Positions 49,665-51,402 of a stretch of DNA of 51,402 nt are shown piece after piece. The position numbers were made by a program, and so were the translations under genes. The stretch is from Frigoribacterium sp. JB110. GTDB lineage: Bacteria > Actinomycetota > Actinomycetes > Actinomycetales > Microbacteriaceae. The stretch is taken from positions 1 through 51,402 of the forward strand of contig NZ_FUIA01000021.1 in assembly GCF_900163665.1 (NCBI RefSeq). Direction: 5' to 3'. Numbering within the stretch: position 1 is the stretch's first letter; each line of letters opens with the position of its first letter. Below the pieces are notes generated by a model. The model saw only the letters and a program-made list of their open reading frames with translations, was not told where the DNA came from and did not search any database.

Positions 49665-50828
49665 ATGAGCGACGGGTTCGAAACCAGCGGCCATCTCCCC
49701 GACGATCTGCTCGAACGCATCCGGTCCAGAGCGACGGCGGTCGACGCGGAGAACGTCTTCCCCGACGACGATCTCGCCGAGCTGCGCGAAGCCGGGTACC
49801 TGAAGATCCTCGTGCCCACCGAGCTCGGCGGCGCGGGGCTCGGTCTCGCAGAGGCGACCGTGCTGCAGCAGAAACTCGCCGGCGCGGCGCCCGCCACGGC
49901 GCTCGCGATCAACATGCACCTGGTGTGGACGGCGGTGGCGAAGGTGCTGCGCGACCGCGGCATCGACGATCTCGAGTTCGTCCTCACCGGCGCAGCCTCC
50001 GGCGAGGTGTTCGCATTCGGGATCAGCGAGGCGGGCAACGATCTCGTGCTGTTCGGCAGCGACACGGCCGCACACCCCCGCCCCGACGGCTCGTACGCCT
50101 TCACGGGGACGAAGATCTTCACCTCGCTCGCGCCCGTGTGGACCCAGCTCGGCCTGCACGGCCTCGACACGACGGATCCGGATGATCCCCGGCTCGTCTA
50201 CGCCTTCGTACCGCGCAGCGACGCGGTCGTCACGCGCGACGACTGGAACACGCTCGGCATGCGGGGCACACAGAGCCGAACGACTCAGCTGCACGGCGCC
50301 GTGGCCCCTGCCGACCGGGTCGCGCGCATCGTGTCGGCGGGCCCGAGCCCTGACCCGCTCGTGTTCGGGATCTTCGCGGCCTTCGAGCTGCTGCTCGCCT
50401 CCGTCTACACGGGCATCGCGCGCCGTGCGATCGACCTCGCCGTCGCCTCGGCTGCGGCGCGCAGGTCGAAGAGGACCGGCAGCGCGCTGAGCCAGGACCC
50501 GGATATCCGTCGTCGCGTGGCCGGCATGGGGCTCGCCTATGACGCCCTGCCGCCGCAGATCGCTTCGCTGTCGCACGACGTCGATGCTGTCGTGGATCAC
50601 GGACCTCGCTGGTTCTCCCTGCTGTCAGGGGTCAAGCACCGCTCCACAACGGCGGCGAAGCAGATCGCCGATGAAGCCATGCTGGTCGCCGGCGGGTCGT
50701 CGTTCTTCGCGTCGCACGAGCTCTCGCGCATCTATCGCGACGTGCTCGCCGGCGCTTTCCACCCCTCCGACCCGGAGTCCGCGCACGCAACGGCGGCCAC
50801 CGCCTGGCTCGGCCCCCTGGAGGCCTGA
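49665..50828 (+). CDS. Acyl-CoA dehydrogenase family flavoprotein
   Basis: 387 residues. N-terminal helical domain (LPDDLLERIRSRATAVDAENVFPDDDLAELREAGYLKILVPTELGGAGLGL), central beta domain with FGISEAGNDL and AFTGTKIFTSLAPVWTQLGLHG, and C-terminal helices (KQIADEAMLVAGGSSFFASHELSRIYRDVLAGAFHPSDPESAH). FAD-binding is expected. The catalytic base is not certain from sequence, and the ending resembles members acting on non-CoA substrates (DszC- or nitroalkane-oxidase-like). ATG 49665 supported by a -10 hexamer 7 nt upstream. Confidence 0.85.
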   Translation: MSDGFETSGHLPDDLLERIRSRATAVDAENVFPDDDLAELREAGYLKILVPTELGGAGLGLAEATVLQQKLAGAAPATALAINMHLVWTAVAKVLRDRGIDDLEFVLTGAASGEVFAFGISEAGNDLVLFGSDTAAHPRPDGSYAFTGTKIFTSLAPVWTQLGLHGLDTTDPDDPRLVYAFVPRSDAVVTRDDWNTLGMRGTQSRTTQLHGAVAPADRVARIVSAGPSPDPLVFGIFAAFELLLASVYTGIARRAIDLAVASAAARRSKRTGSALSQDPDIRRRVAGMGLAYDALPPQIASLSHDVDAVVDHGPRWFSLLSGVKHRSTTAAKQIADEAMLVAGGSSFFASHELSRIYRDVLAGAFHPSDPESAHATAATAWLGPLEA

Positions 50829-50985
50829 GGAGGCGTCTCAGCGGGCACGACGGGCACGCTGCGCAACAGGCCGACGCAGAGCAGATCCCACGACGGACGA
50901 GAGCCGGCAGTGCCGCAGTGGTGTGCCTGGCGCGCGATCAAGGAGCTCGATGTGCCGCCGGCGGCGACCGTCTGACGCGTCTGGC

Positions 50986-51258
50986 CTATCGCCCGTCGAA
51001 GTCGAACGCCCGCAGCAGCTCCTCCACCGCCTGCTCCCTGTGGTCACCGCCCTCCTCGAACATCGTGGAGACGTGTGTGCGGAGGTGGTTCTCGAGCAGC
51101 AGGCGGTTCAGGGACTCCAGCGACCGCTGGATCGCGCGCGACTGCGCGATGATGTCCATGCAGTACTCTTCGCTCTCGATCATCCGGCCCACACCGCGCA
51201 TCTGGCCTTCGAGGATGCGGGTGCGGTGCAAGGCGCGCTTCTGGATGTCTTCGATCAC
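50986..51258 (-). CDS. CsoR/RcnR-family metal-sensing repressor
   Basis: 90 residues, all-helical DUF156 fold: LHRTRILEGQMRGVGRMIESEEYCMDIIAQSRAIQRSLESLNRLLLENHLRTHV. The ligand positions read Cys33, His58, His62, i.e. C-H-H. CsoR copper sensors have C-H-C; RcnR nickel/cobalt sensors have C-H-H plus an N-terminal His, which is not seen here. Metal specificity is therefore open. GTG 51258 is used, with TAGCCT 7 nt upstream (leaderless). No transporter gene lies nearby in the window, so its target is unknown. The gap 50829-50985 shows nothing. Confidence 0.88.
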   Translation of the reverse strand: MIEDIQKRALHRTRILEGQMRGVGRMIESEEYCMDIIAQSRAIQRSLESLNRLLLENHLRTHVSTMFEEGGDHREQAVEELLRAFDFDGR

Positions 51259-51265
51259 ACGTGCC

Positions 51266-51271
51266 AGGCTA
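51266..51271 (-). promoter_or_regulatory. Leaderless -10 (TAGCCT) of the CsoR/RcnR-like gene
   Basis: TAGCCT on the minus strand, 7 nt, then GTG at 51258. Confidence 0.5.
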
Positions 51272-51317
51272 CCGCGTCAGGCGAAGGTGCCGACTCCGCA
51301 CCGCTGACCACACACGC

Positions 51318-51352
51318 AGAAAAGCCCGCCCCCAGAAGGGGCGGGCTTTTCT
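51318..51352 (-). terminator. rRNA operon terminator
   Basis: Perfect 15-bp stem AGAAAAGCCCGCCCC / GGGGCGGGCTTTTCT with a 5-nt loop. The TTTTCT end lies on the minus strand, about 10 nt beyond the 5S 3' end. Confidence 0.92.
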
Positions 51353-51361
51353 GTAAGAGTG

Positions 51362-51402
51362 TTTCGGCGGTGTCCTACTCTCCCACACCCTCCCGGGTGC
51401 AG
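51362..51402 (-). rRNA. rrf: 5S rRNA, 3' end (partial)
   Basis: On the minus strand the sequence reads GGGAGAGTAGGACACCGCCG followed by AAAC, the conserved 3' part of actinobacterial 5S rRNA. The 5' part and the rest of the operon lie beyond the right edge. Its position just before a strong terminator supports it. Confidence 0.9.

Overview
The window is chromosomal DNA from a high-GC actinobacterium, most likely a Microbacterium or close Microbacteriaceae relative (inference). Supporting signs are the strong GC bias at third codon positions, a class Ib nrdHIEF operon, IdeR/DtxR-type iron boxes, and many leaderless genes with a -10 hexamer (TANNNT-like) 6 nt before an ATG or GTG. No tRNA, CRISPR array or prophage was seen. 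The only rRNA is the 3' end of a 5S gene at the right edge.

Left part (1-11.3 kb). The window opens inside the left end of an ISL3-family insertion sequence. It has cut off the 3' end of an AbiEii toxin gene and left the AbiEi antitoxin intact. Next come two paralogous secreted Ser/Pro-rich proteins, an APH-fold kinase-like protein, a histidine kinase/response regulator pair, a small membrane protein, and the SbcCD nuclease operon. The three minus-strand genes after abiE share an unusual promoter-like motif.

Accessory/defence-like part (11.4-23.4 kb). Here lie a hipBA module with three regularly spaced 18-bp operators, a HerA-like ATPase, and a small unknown leaderless gene. A translationally coupled NUDIX plus PLD-helicase-DUF3427 pair follows and is the best candidate for a defence system. 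It is followed by an SseB-like protein, a membrane protein/XRE/oxidoreductase operon, a tiny GNAT, and a second hipBA module.

Middle (23.4-35.4 kb). A leaderless 33-codon leader ORF rich in Met and Cys precedes an orphan winged-helix protein. Then come a 3-methyladenine DNA glycosylase, a small membrane protein, a secreted lytic-transglycosylase-like protein, and an iron-siderophore ABC importer behind two iron boxes, divergent from a Bcp peroxiredoxin. A flavin-oxidase-like protein, a tandem universal stress protein, an alpha/beta hydrolase and a serine hydrolase follow.

Right part (35.4-51.4 kb). A long minus-strand cluster begins at an XRE-TetR fusion regulator with its own operator. It continues through cdhC-cdhA-cdhB homologues (carnitine to glycine betaine), an esterase and a complete peptide-type ABC importer, and looks like one carnitine or acylcarnitine utilisation operon. 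The nrdHIEF operon follows, behind paired NrdR boxes and a cluster of DnaA boxes. An acyl-CoA dehydrogenase, a CsoR/RcnR-family metal sensor and the end of an rRNA operon complete the window.
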